In this document: positions 22,701-35,617 of the stretch, in pieces
Layout of the letters: the number at the start of each line of letters is the position of its first letter
Position numbering within the stretch: position 1 is the first letter of the stretch
NCBI GenBank assembly: GCA_951799425.1
Contig: OX637401.1
Span: 33,219,780-33,283,779 of the forward strand
From: Ilex aquifolium
Lineage: Eukaryota; Streptophyta; Magnoliopsida; Aquifoliales; Aquifoliaceae
Direction: 5' to 3'
DNA: 64,000 bases
Position numbers and translations under genes: made by a program
The notes under the pieces: generated by a model
Databases searched by the model: none
What the model was told of the DNA's origin: nothing
What the model saw: only the letters and a program-made list of their open reading frames with translations

Positions 22701-25700
22701 GGATTTTTCATGACTTTTGATGTGAATAAAATGGTTAGGGATTCAAGTATTCTTTACATTGCCGCAAGAATCATCTTATTTAGAGACCGGAGTAAAAAGT
22801 TATGTCAGAAATACTAAAGAATGGAAAATTACTTTTTTTTCCTAGTGGAGGGGATGGCCAACTATACCAAACTTCCATCACCATTTCGAACTTGTTAGAA
22901 GATGAATCACCAATTTTGATCTCAATATATTGGTTAGGGTTTCAAGTTCTCATTACAATGCCGCAAGAGTTATCTCAATCCGAGTTCGGGAGAAACAGTT
23001 ATGTCCGATATACTATTTCATTTTAAAGGTGGACTACTTATTACACCAAACTTGCGTTACAATAGAGCCCATGCTAAAGGATTTTTCATGACTTTTGATG
23101 TGAATAAAATGGTTAGGGATTCAAGAATTCTTTACAATGCAGCAAGAATCATCCTAATCAGAGACCGGAGTAAAAAGTTATGTCAGATATACTAAAGAAT
23201 GGGAAATTACTTTTTTTTCCTAGTGGAGGGGAATGGCCAACTATACCAAACTTCCATCACCATTTCGAACTTGTTAGAAGGTGAATCACCAATTTTGATC
23301 TCAATATATTGGTTAGGGTTTCAAGTTCTCATTACAATGCCGCAAGAGTTAGCTCAATCCGAGTTCGGGAGAAAAAGTTATGTCCGATATACTATTTCAT
23401 TTTAAAGGAGGACTACTTATTACACCAAACTTGCGTTACAATAGAGCCCATGCTAGAGGATTTTTCATGACTTTTGATGTGAATAAAATGGTTAGGGATT
23501 CAAGTATTCTTTACAATGCCGCAAGAATCATCTTATTTAGAGACCGGAGTAAAAAGTTATGTCAGAAATACTAAAGAATGGAAAATTACTTTTTTTTCCT
23601 AGTGGAGGGGATGGCCAACTATACCAAACTTCCATCACCATTTCGAACTTGTTAGAAGATGAATCACCAATTTTGATCTCAATATATTGGTTAGGGTTTC
23701 AAGTTCTCATTACAATGCCGCAAGAGTTATCTCAATCCGAGTTCGGGAGAAACAGTTATGTCCGATATACTATTTCATTTTAAAGGTGGACTACTTATTA
23801 CACCAAACTTGCGTTACAATAGAGCCCATGCTAGAGGATTTTTCATGACTTTTGATGTGAATAAAATGGTTAGGGATTCAAGAATTCTTTACAATGCAGC
23901 AAGAATCATCCTAATCAGAGACCGGAGTAAAAAGTTATGTCAGAAATACTAAAGAATGGGAAATTACTTTTTTTTCCTAGTGGAGGGGAATGGCCAACTA
24001 TACCAACCTTCCATCACCATTTCGAACTTGTTAGAAGGTGAATCACCAATTTTGATCTCAATATATTGGTTAGGGTTTCAAGTTCTCATTACAATGCCGC
24101 AAGAGCTAGCTCAATCCGAGTTCGGGAGAAAAAGTTATGTCCGATATACTATTTCATTTTAAAGGAGGACTACTTATTACACCAAACTTGCGTTACAATA
24201 GAGTCCATGCTAGAGGATTTTTCATGACTTTTGATGTGAATAAAATGGTTAGGGATTCAAGAATTCTTTACAATGCAGCAAGAATCATCTTATTTAGAGA
24301 CCGGAGTAAAAAGTTATGTCAGAAATACTAAAGAATGGGAAATTACTTTTTTTTCCTAGTGGATGGGAATGACCAACTATACCAAACTTCCATCACCATT
24401 TCGAACTTGTTAGAAGGTGAATCACCAATTTTGATCTCAATATATTGGTTAGGGTTTCAAGTTCTCATTACAATGCCGCAAGAGTTAGCTCAATCCGAGT
24501 TCGGGAGAAAAAGTTATGTCCGATATACTATTTCATTTTAAAGGTGGACTACTTATTACACCAAACTTGCGTTACAATAGAGCCCATGCTAGAGGATTTT
24601 TCATGACTTTTGATGTGAATAAAATGGTTAGGGATTCAAGTATTCTTTACATTGCCGCAAGAATCATCTTATTTAGAGACCGGAGTAAAAAGTTATGTCA
24701 GAAATACTAAAGAATGGAAAATTACTTTTTTTTCCTAGTGGAGGGGATGGCCAACTATACCAAACTTCCATCACCATTTCGAACTTGTTAGAAGATGAAT
24801 CACCAATTTTGATCTCAATATATTGGTTAGGGTTTCAAGTTCTCATTACAATGCCGCAAGAGTTATCTCAATCCGAGTTCGGGAGAAACAGTTATGTCCG
24901 ATATACTATTTCATTTTAAAGGTGGACTACTTATTACACCAAACTTGCGTTACAATAGAGCCCATGCTAAAGGATTTTTCATGACTTTTGATGTGAATAA
25001 AATGGTTAGGGATTCAAGAATTCTTTACAATGCAGCAAGAATCATCCTAATCAGAGACCGGAGTAAAAAGTTATGTCAGATATACTAAAGAATGGGAAAT
25101 TACTTTTTTTTCCTAGTGGAGGGGAATGGCCAACTATACCAAACTTCCATCACCATTTCGAACTTGTTAGAAGGTGAATCACCAATTTTGATCTCAATAT
25201 ATTGGTTAGGGTTTCAAGTTCTCATTACAATGCCGCAAGAGTTAGCTCAATCCGAGTTCGGGAGAAAAAGTTATGTCCGATATACTATTTCATTTTAAAG
25301 GAGGACTACTTATTACACCAAACTTGCGTTACAATAGAGCCCATGCTAGAGGATTTTTCATGACTTTTGATGTGAATAAAATGGTTAGGGATTCAAGTAT
25401 TCTTTACAATGCCGCAAGAATCATCTTATTTAGAGACCGGAGTAAAAAGTTATGTCAGAAATACTAAAGAATGGAAAATTACTTTTTTTTCCTAGTGGAG
25501 GGGATGGCCAACTATACCAAACTTCCATCACCATTTCGAACTTGTTAGAAGATGAATCACCAATTTTGATCTCAATATATTGGTTAGGGTTTCAAGTTCT
25601 CATTACAATGCCGCAAGAGTTATCTCAATCCGAGTTCGGGAGAAACAGTTATGTCCGATATACTATTTCATTTTAAAGGTGGACTACTTATTACACCAAA

Positions 25701-27391
25701 CTTGCGTTACAATAGAGCCCATGCTAGAGGATTTTTCATGACTTTTGATGTGAATAAAATGGTTAGGGATTCAAGTATTCTTTACATTGCCGCAAGAATC
25801 ATCTTATTTAGAGACCGGAGTAAAAAGTTATGTCAGAAATACTAAAGAATGGAAAATTACTTTTTTTTCCTAGTGGAGGGGATGGCCAACTATACCAAAC
25901 TTCCATCACCATTTCGAACTTGTTAGAAGATGAATCACCAATTTTGATCTCAATATATTGGTTAGGGTTTCAAGTTCTCATTACAATGCCGCAAGAGTTA
26001 TCTCAATCCGAGTTCGGGAGAAACAGTTATGTCCGATATACTATTTCATTTTAAAGGTGGACTACTTATTACACCAAACTTGCGTTACAATAGAGCCCAT
26101 GCTAAAGGATTTTTCATGACTTTTGATGTGAATAAAATGGTTAGGGATTCAAGAATTCTTTACAATGCAGCAAGAATCATCCTAATCAGAGACCGGAGTA
26201 AAAAGTTATGTCAGATATACTAAAGAATGGGAAATTACTTTTTTTTCCTAGTGGAGGGGAATGGCCAACTATACCAAACTTCCATCACCATTTCGAACTT
26301 GTTAGAAGGTGAATCACCAATTTTGATCTCAATATATTGGTTAGGGTTTCAAGTTCTCATTACAATGCCGCAAGAGTTAGCTCAATCCGAGTTCGGGAGA
26401 AAAAGTTATGTCCGATATACTATTTCATTTTAAAGGAGGACTACTTATTACACCAAACTTGCGTTACAATAGAGCCCATGCTAGAGGATTTTTCATGACT
26501 TTTGATGTGAATAAAATGGTTAGGGATTCAAGTATTCTTTACAATGCCGCAAGAATCATCTTATTTAGAGACCGGAGTAAAAAGTTATGTCAGAAATACT
26601 AAAGAATGGAAAATTACTTTTTTTTCCTAGTGGAGGGGATGGCCAACTATACCAAACTTCCATCACCATTTCGAACTTGTTAGAAGATGAATCACCAATT
26701 TTGATCTCAATATATTGGTTAGGGTTTCAAGTTCTCATTACAATGCCGCAAGAGTTATCTCAATCCGAGTTCGGGAGAAACAGTTATGTCCGATATACTA
26801 TTTCATTTTAAAGGTGGACTACTTATTACACCAAACTTGCGTTACAATAGAGCCCATGCTAGAGGATTTTTCATGACTTTTGATGTGAATAAAATGGTTA
26901 GGGATTCAAGAATTCTTTACAATGCAGCAAGAATCATCCTAATCAGAGACCGGAGTAAAAAGTTATGTCAGAAATACTAAAGAATGGGAAATTACTTTTT
27001 TTTCCTAGTGGAGGGGAATGGCCAACTATACCAACCTTCCATCACCATTTCGAACTTGTTAGAAGGTGAATCACCAATTTTGATCTCAATATATTGGTTA
27101 GGGTTTCAAGTTCTCATTACAATGCCGCAAGAGTTAGCTCAATCCGAGTTCGGGAGAAAAAGTTATGTCCGATATACTATTTCATTTTAAAGGAGGACTA
27201 CTTATTACACCAAACTTGCGTTACAATAGAGTCCATGCTAGAGGATTTTTCATGACTTTTGATGTGAATAAAATGGTTAGGGATTCAAGAATTCTTTACA
27301 ATGCAGCAAGAATCATCTTATTTAGAGACCGGAGTAAAAAGTTATGTCAGAAATACTAAAGAATGGGAAATTACTTTTTTTTCCTAGTGGA
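18383..27391. repeat. Higher-order repeat, 8 monomers (3028 bp), almost three copies
   Basis: 18383-24363 matches 21411-27391 at an offset of 3028 bp. Each unit contains, in order, CATTGCCGC, GCTAAAGG plus GTCAGATATAC, CAAGTATTC, a second CATTGCCGC, a second GCTAAAGG, CAAGTATTC, a plain monomer with ACCAACC in the next, and AGAGTCCATG. Only two internal differences were noticed. At 19379 and 22407 the base is C (TTTAGACACC) but at 25435 it is G. At 21078 and 24106 it is C (GAGCTAGC) but at 27134 it is T. So copies 1 and 2 share variants that copy 3 lacks. Limits are set by a TGA variant at 18381-18383 and by GGATGGG at 24364 against GGAGGGG at 27392. Confidence 0.88.
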
Positions 27392-29197
27392 GGGGAATGA
27401 CCAACTATACCAAACTTCCATCACCATTTCGAACTTGTTAGAAGGTGAATCACCAATTTTGATCTCAATATATTGGTTAGGGTTTCAAGTTCTCATTACA
27501 ATGCCGCAAGAGTTAGCTCAATCCGAGTTCGGGAGAAAAAGTTATGTCCGATATACTATTTCATTTTAAAGGAGGACTACTTATTACACCAAACTTGCGT
27601 TACAATAGAGCCCATGCTAGAGGATTTTTCATGACTTTTGATGTGAATAAAATGGTTAGGGATTCAAGAATTCTTTACAATGCAGCAAGAATCATCTTAT
27701 TTAGAGACCGGAGTAAAAAGTTATGTCAGAAATACTAAAGAATGGGAAATTACTTTTTTTTCGTAGTGGAGGGGATGGCCAACTATACCAAACTTCCATC
27801 ACCATTTCGAACTTGTTAGAAGATGAATCACCAATTTTGATCTCAATATATTGGTTAGGGTTTCAAGTTCTCATTACAATGCCGCAAGAGTTAGCTCAAT
27901 CCGAGTTCGGGAGAAACAGTTATGTCCGATATACTATTTCATTTTAAAGGAGGACTACTTATTACACCAAACTTGCGTTACAATAGAGCCCATGCTAGAG
28001 GATTTTTCATGACTTTTGATGTGAATAAAATGGTTAGGGATTCAAGAATTCTTTACAATGCAGCAAGAATCATCTTATTTAGAGACCGGAGTAAAAAGTT
28101 ATGTCAGAAATACTAAAGAATGGGAAATTACTTTTTTTTCATAGTGGAGGGGATGGCCAACTATACCAAACTTCCATCACCATTTCGAACTTGTTAGAAG
28201 ATGAATCACCAATTTTGATCTCAATATATTGGTTAGGGTTTCAAGTTCTCATTACAATGCCGCAAGAGTTAGCTCAATCCGAGTTCGGGAGAAACAGTTA
28301 TGTCTGATATACTATTTCATTTTAAAGGTGGACTACTTATTACACCAAACTTGCGTTACAATAGAGCCCATGCTAGAGGATTTTTCATGACTTTTGATGT
28401 GAATAAAATGGTTAGGGATTCAAGAATTCTTTACAATGCAGCAAGAATCATCTTAATCAGAGACCGGAGTAAAAAGTTATGTCGGAAATACTAAAGAATG
28501 GGAAATTACTTTTTTTTCCTAGTGGAGGGGAATGGCCAACTATACCAAACTTCCATCACCATTTCGAACTTGTTAGAAGATGAATCACCAATTTTGATCT
28601 CAATATATTGGTTAGGGTTTCAAGTTCTCATTTCAATGCCGCAAGAGTTAGCTCAATCCGAGTTCGGGAGAAAAATTTATGTCCGAAATACTATTTCATT
28701 TCAAAGGTGGACTACTTATTACACCAAACTTGCGTTACAATAGAGCCCATGCTAGAGGATTTTTCATGACTTTTGATGTGAACAAAATGGTTAGGGATTC
28801 AAGAATTCTTTACAATGCCACAAGAATCATCTTAATCAGAGACCGGAGTAAAAAGTTATGTCAGAAATACTAAAGAATGGAAAATTACTTTTTTTTCCTA
28901 GTGGAGGGGAATGGCCAACTATACCAAACTTCCATCACCATTTCGAACTTGTTAGAAGATGAATCACCAATTTTGATCTCAATATATTGGTTAGGGTTTC
29001 AAGTTCTCATTACAATGCCGCAAGAGTTAGCTCAATCCGAGTTCGGGAGAAAAAGTTATGTCCGATATACTATTTCATTTTAAAGGTGGACTACTTATTA
29101 CACCAAACTTGCGTTACAATAGAGCCCATGCTAGAGGATTTTTCATGACTTTTGATGTGAATAAAATGGTTAGGGATTCAAGTATTCTTTACAATGC
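27392..29197. repeat. Mixed monomers between two higher-order blocks
   Basis: m73-m77 and the start of m78 do not continue the 3028-bp pattern. They hold a monomer with AATGACC, one with CGTAGTGG, one with CATAGTGG and TATGTCTGAT, one with GTCGGAAATAC, and one with AAAATTTATGTCCGAAA. These are variants otherwise concentrated at 6-12 kb. The block therefore looks like a transposed or converted piece of the left-hand array type. No sequence other than the satellite is present. Confidence 0.65.
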
Positions 29198-32100
29198 CGC
29201 AAGAATCATTTTATTTAGAGACCGGAGTAAAAAGTTATGTCAGAAATACTAAAGAATGGAAAATTACTTTTTTTTCCTAGTGGAGGGGATGGCCAACTAT
29301 ACCAAACTTCCATCACCATTTCGAACTTGTTAGAAGATGAATCACCAATTTTGATCTCAATATATTGGTTAGGGTTTCAAGTTCTCATTACAATGCCGCA
29401 AGAGTTATATCAATCCGAGTTCGGGAGAAACAGTTATGTCCGATATACTATTTCATTTTAAAGGTGGACTACTTATTACACCAAACTTGCGTTACAATAG
29501 AGCCCATGCTAAAGGATTTTTCATGACTTTTGATGTGAATAAAATGGTTAGGGATTCAAGAATTCTTTACAATGCAGCAAGAATCATCCTAATCAGAGAC
29601 CGGAGTAAAAAGTTATGTCAGATATACTAAAGAATGGGAAATTACTTTTTTTTCCTAGTGGAGGGGAATGGCCAACTATACCAAACTTCCATCACCATTT
29701 CGAACTTGTTAGAAGGTGAATCACCAATTTTGATCTCAATATATTGGTTAGGGTTTCAAGTTCTCATTACAATGCCGCAAGAGTTAGCTCAATCCGAGTT
29801 CGGGAGAAAAAGTTATGTCCGATATACTATTTCATTTTAAAGGAGGACTACTTATTACACCAAACTTGCGTTACAATAGAGCCCATGCTAGAGGATTTTT
29901 CATGACTTTTGATGTGAATAAAATGGTTAGGGATTCAAGTATTCTTTACAATGCCGCAAGAATCATCTTATTTAGAGACCGGAGTAAAAAGTTATGTCAG
30001 AAATACTAAAGAATGGAAAATTACTTTTTTTTTCTAGTGGAGGGGATGGCCAACTATACCAAACTTCCATCACCATTTCGAACTTGTTAGAAGATGAATC
30101 ACCAATTTTGATCTCAATATATTGGTTAGGGTTTCAAGTTCTCATTACAATGCCGCAAGAGTTATCTCAATCCGAGTTCGGGAGAAACAGTTATGTCCGA
30201 TATACTATTTCATTTTAAAGGTGGACTACTTATTACACCAAACTTGCGTTACAATAGAGCCCATGCTAGAGGATTTTTCATGACTTTTGATGTGAATAAA
30301 ATGGTTAGGGATTCAAGAATTCTTTACAATGCAGCAAGAATCATCCTAATCAGAGACCGGAGTAAAAAGTTATGTCAGAAATACTAAAGAATGGGAAATT
30401 ACTTTTTTTTCCTAGTGGAGGGGAATGGCCAACTATACCAACCTTCCATCACCATTTCGAACTTGTTAGAAGGTGAATCACCAATTTTGATCTCAATATA
30501 TTGGTTAGGGTTTCAAGTTCTTATTACAATGCCGCAAGAGTTAGCTCAATCCGAGTTCGGGAGAAAAAGTTATGTCCGATATACTATTTCATTTTAAAGG
30601 AGGACTACTTATTACACCAAACTTGCGTTACAATAGAGTCCATGCTAGAGGATTTTTCATGACTTTTGATGTGAATAAAATGGTTAGGGATTCAAGAATT
30701 CTTTACAATGCCGCAAGAATCATTTTATTTAGAGACCGGAGTAAAAAGTTATGTCAGAAATACTAAAGAATGGAAAATTACTTTTTTTTCCTAGTGGAGG
30801 GGATGGCCAACTATACCAAACTTCCATCACCATTTCGAACTTGTTAGAAGATGAATCACCAATTTTGATCTCAATATATTGGTTAGGGTTTCAAGTTCTC
30901 ATTACAATGCCGCAAGAGTTATATCAATCCGAGTTCGGGAGAAACAGTTATGTCCGATATACTATTTCATTTTAAAGGTGGACTACTTATTACACCAAAC
31001 TTGCGTTACAATAGAGCCCATGCTAAAGGATTTTTCATGACTTTTGATGTGAATAAAATGGTTAGGGATTCAAGAATTCTTTACAATGCAGCAAGAATCA
31101 TCCTAATCAGAGACCGGAGTAAAAAGTTATGTCAGATATACTAAAGAATGGGAAATTACTTTTTTTTCCTAGTGGAGGGGAATGGCCAACTATACCAAAC
31201 TTCCATCACCATTTCGAACTTGTTAGAAGGTGAATCACCAATTTTGATCTCAATATATTGGTTAGGGTTTCAAGTTCTCATTACAATGCCGCAAGAGTTA
31301 GCTCAATCCGAGTTCGGGAGAAAAAGTTATGTCCGATATACTATTTCATTTTAAAGGAGGACTACTTATTACACCAAACTTGCGTTACAATAGAGCCCAT
31401 GCTAGAGGATTTTTCATGACTTTTGATGTGAATAAAATGGTTAGGGATTCAAGTATTCTTTACAATGCCGCAAGAATCATCTTATTTAGAGACCGGAGTA
31501 AAAAGTTATGTCAGAAATACTAAAGAATGGAAAATTACTTTTTTTTCCTAGTGGAGGGGATGGCCAACTATACCAAACTTCCATCACCATTTCGAACTTG
31601 TTAGAAGATGAATCCCCAATTTTGATCTCAATATATTGGTTAGGGTTTCAAGTTCTCATTACAATGCCGCAAGAGTTATCTCAATCCGAGTTCGGGAGAA
31701 ACAGTTATGTCCGATATACTATTTCATTTTAAAGGTGGACTACTTATTACACCAAACTTGCGTTACAATAGAGCCCATGCTAGAGGATTTTTCATGACTT
31801 TTGATGTGAATAAAATGGTTAGGGATTCAAGAATTCTTTACAATGCAGCAAGAATCATCCTAATCAGAGACCGGAGTAAAAAGTTATGTCAGAAATACTA
31901 AAGAATGGGAAATTACTTTTTTTTCCTAGTGGAGGGGAATGGCCAACTATACCAACCTTCCATCACCATTTCGAACTTGTTAGAAGGTGAATCACCAATT
32001 TTGATCTCAATATATTGGTTAGGGTTTCAAGTTCTTATTACAATGCCGCAAGAGTTAGCTCAATCCGAGTTCGGGAGAAAAAGTTATGTCCGATATACTA

Positions 32101-32225
32101 TTTCATTTTAAAGGAGGACTACTTATTACACCAAACTTGCGTTACAATAGAGTCCATGCTAGAGGATTTTTCATGACTTTTGATGTGAATAAAATGGTTA
32201 GGGATTCAAGAATTCTTTACAATGC
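29198..32225. repeat. Tandem duplication of 4 monomers (1514 bp)
   Basis: Units about 29198-30711 and 30712-32225. Shared rare markers are GTTATATCAATCC, GCTAAAGG with GTCAGATATAC, CAAGTATTC, and TTCTTATTAC followed by AGAGTCCATG. Only two differences were found by eye: 30033 T against 31547 C, and 30101 A against 31615 C. The junction monomer is a hybrid: it has A at 30697 (CAAGAATTC type) but C at 30712 (GCCGCAAG type). This brackets the exchange to 30698-30711. Inference: one recent unequal crossover. Confidence 0.85.
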
Positions 32226-35200
32226 AGCAAGAATCATCTTATTTAGAGACCGGAGTAAAAAGTTATGTCAGAAATACTAAAGAATGGGAAATTACTTTTT
32301 TTTCGTAGTGGAGGGGATGGCCAACTATACCAAACTTCCATCACCATTTCGAACTTGTTAGAAGATGAATCACCAATTTTGATCTCAATATATTGGTTAG
32401 GGTTTCAAGTTCTCATTACAATGCCGCAAGAGTTAGCTCAATCCGAGTTCGGGAGAAACAGTTATGTCGGATATACTATTTCATTTTAAAGGTGGACTAC
32501 TTATTACACCAAACTTACGTTACAATAGAGCCCATGCTAGAGGATTTTTCATGACTTTTGATGTGAATAAAATGGTTAGGGATTCAAGAATTCTTTACAA
32601 TGCAGCAAGAATCATCTTAATCAGAGACCGGAGTAAAAAGTTATGTCAGAAATACTAAAGAATGGGAAATTACTTTTTTTTCCTAGTGGAGGGGAATGGC
32701 CAACTATACCAAACTTCCATCACCATTTCGAACTTGTTAGAAGATGAATCACCAATTTTGATCTCAATATATTGGTTAGGGTTTCAAGTTCTCATTTCAA
32801 TGCCGCAAGAGTTAGCTCAATCCGAGTTCGGGAGAAAAATTTATGTCCGAAATACTAATTCATTTCAAAGGTGGACTACTTATTACACCAAACTTGCGTT
32901 ACAATAGAGCCCATGCTAGAGGATTTTTCATGACTTTTGATGTGAATAAAATGGTTAGGGATTCAAGAATTCTTTACAATGCAGCAAGAATCATCTTATT
33001 TAGAGACCGGAGTAAAAAGTTATGTCAGAAATACTAAAGAATGAGAAATTACTTTTTTTTCATAGTGGAGGGGATGGCCAACTATACCAAACTTCCATCA
33101 CCATTTCGAACTTGTTAGAAGATGAATCACTAATTTTGATCTCAATATATTGGTTAGGGTTTCAAGTTCTCATTACAATGCCGCAAGAGTTAGCTCAATC
33201 CGAGTTCGGGAGAAACAGTTATGTCTGATATACTATTTCATTTTAAAGGTGGACTACTTATTACACCAAACTTGCGTTACAATAGAGCCCATGCTAGAGG
33301 ATTTTTCATGACTTTTGATGTGAATAAAATGGTTAGGGATTCAAGAATTCTTTACAATGCAGCAAGAATCATCCTAATCAGAGACCGGAGTAAAAAGTTA
33401 TGTCAGAAATACTAAAGAATGGGAAATTACTTTTTTTTCCTAGTGGAGGGGAATGGCCAACTATACCATACTTCCATCACCATTTCGAACTTGTTAGAAG
33501 GTGAATCACCAATTTTGATCTCAATATATTGGTTAGGGTTTCAAGTTCTCATTACAATGCCGCAAGAGTTAGCCCAATCCGAGTTCGGGAGAAAAAGTTA
33601 TGTCCGATATACTATTTCATTTTAAAGGAGGACTACTTATTACACCAAACTTGCGTTACAATAGAGCCCATGCTAGAGGATTTTTCATGACTTTTGATGT
33701 GAATAAAATGGTTAGGGATTCAAGAATTCTTTACAATGCAGCAAGAATCATCTTAATCAGAGACCGGAGTAAAAAGTTATGTCAGAAATACTAAAGAATG
33801 GGAAATTACTTTTTTTTCCTAGTGGAGGGGAATGGCCAACTATACCAAACTTCCATCACCATTTCGAACTTGTTAGAAGATGAATCACCAATTTTGATCT
33901 CAATATATTGGTTAGGGTTTCAAGTTCTCATTTCAATGCCGCAAGAGTTAGCTCAATCCGAGTTCGGGAGAAAAATTTATGTCCGAAATACTATTTCATT
34001 TCAAAGGTGGACTACTTATTACACCAAACTTGCGTTACAATAGAGCCCATGCTAGAGGATTTTTCATGACTTTTGATGTGAACAAAATGGTTAGGGATTC
34101 AAGAATTCTTTACAATGCCACAAGAATCATCTTAATCAGAGATCGGAGTAAAAAGTTATGTCAGAAATACTAAAGAATGGGAAATTACTTTTTTTTCCTA
34201 GTGGAGGGGAATGGCCAACTATACCAAACTTCCATCACCATTTCGAACTTGTTAGAAGGTGAATCACCAATTTTGATCTCAATATATTGGTTAGGGTTTC
34301 AAGTTCTCATTACAATGCCGCAAGAGTTAGCTCAATCCGAGTTCGGGAGAAAAAGTTATGTCCGATATACTATTTCATTTTAAAGGTGGACTACTTATTA
34401 CACCAAACTTGCGTTACAATAGAGCCCATGCTAGAGGATTTTTCATGACTTTTGATGTGAATAAAATGGTTAGGGATTCAAGTATTCTTTACATTGCCGC
34501 AAGAATCATCTTATTTAGAGACCGGAGTAAAAAGTTATGTCAGAAATACTAAAGAATGGAAAATTACTTTTTTTTCCTAGTGGAGGGGATGGCCAACTAT
34601 ACCAAACTTCCATCACCATTTCGAACTTGTTAGAAGATGAATCACCAATTTTGATCTCAATATATTGGTTAGGGTTTCAAGTTCTCATTACAATGCCGCA
34701 AGAGTTATCTCAATCCGAGTTCGGGAGAAACAGTTATGTCCGATATACTATTTCATTTTAAAGGTGGACTACTTATTACACCAAACTTGCGTTACAATAG
34801 AGCCCATGCTACAGGATTTTTCATGACTTTTGATGTGAATAAAATGGTTAGGGATTCAAGAATTCTTTACAATGCAGCAAGAATCATCCTAATCAGAGAC
34901 CGGAGTAAAAAGTTATGTCAGATATACTAAAGAATGGGAAATTACTTTTTTTTCCTAGTGGAGGGGAATGGCCAACTATACCAAACTTCCATCACCATTT
35001 CGAACTTGTTAGAAGGTGAATCACCAATTTTGATCTCAATATATTGGTTAGGGTTTCAAGTTCTCATTACAATGCCGCAAGAGTTAGCTCAATCCGAGTT
35101 CGGGAGAAAAAGTTATGTCCGATATACTATTTCATTTTAAAGGAGGACTACTTATTACACCAAACTTGCGTTACAATAGAGCCCATGCTAGAGGATTTTT

Positions 35201-35617
35201 CATGACTTTTGATGTGAATAAAATGGTTAGGGATTCAAGTATTCTTTACAATGCCGCAAGAATCATCTTATTTAGAGACCGGAGTAAAAAGTTATGTCAG
35301 AAATACTAAAGAATGGAAAATTACTTTTTTTTCCTAGTGGAGGGGATGGCCAACTATACCAAACTTCCATCACCATTTCGAACTTGTTAGAAGATGAATC
35401 ACCAATTTTGATCTCAATATATTGGTTAGGGTTTCAAGTTCTCATTACAATGCCGCAAGAGTTAGCTCAATCCGAGTTCGGGAGAAACAGTTATGTCCGA
35501 TATACTATTTCATTTTAAAGGTGGACTACTTATTACACCAAACTTGCGTTACAATAGAGCCCATGCTAGAGGATTTTTCATGACTTTTGATGTGAATAAA
35601 ATGGTTAGGGATTCAAG
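30713..35617. repeat. 4.9-kb block duplicated 42 monomers away, copy 2
   Basis: Counterpart of 14816-19719. Its left end coincides with the exchange point of the 1514-bp duplication described above, so the two events share a boundary. Private differences include GTTATATCAATCC (GTTATCTCAATCC in copy 1), GAATCCCCAAT near 31615, TATGTCGGAT near 32468, ACTAATTC near 32860, ACTAATTTTG near 33130, GATCGG near 34142 and GCTACAGG near 34811. The number of differences shows this copy event is older than the 1514-bp and 6057-bp duplications. Confidence 0.72.
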
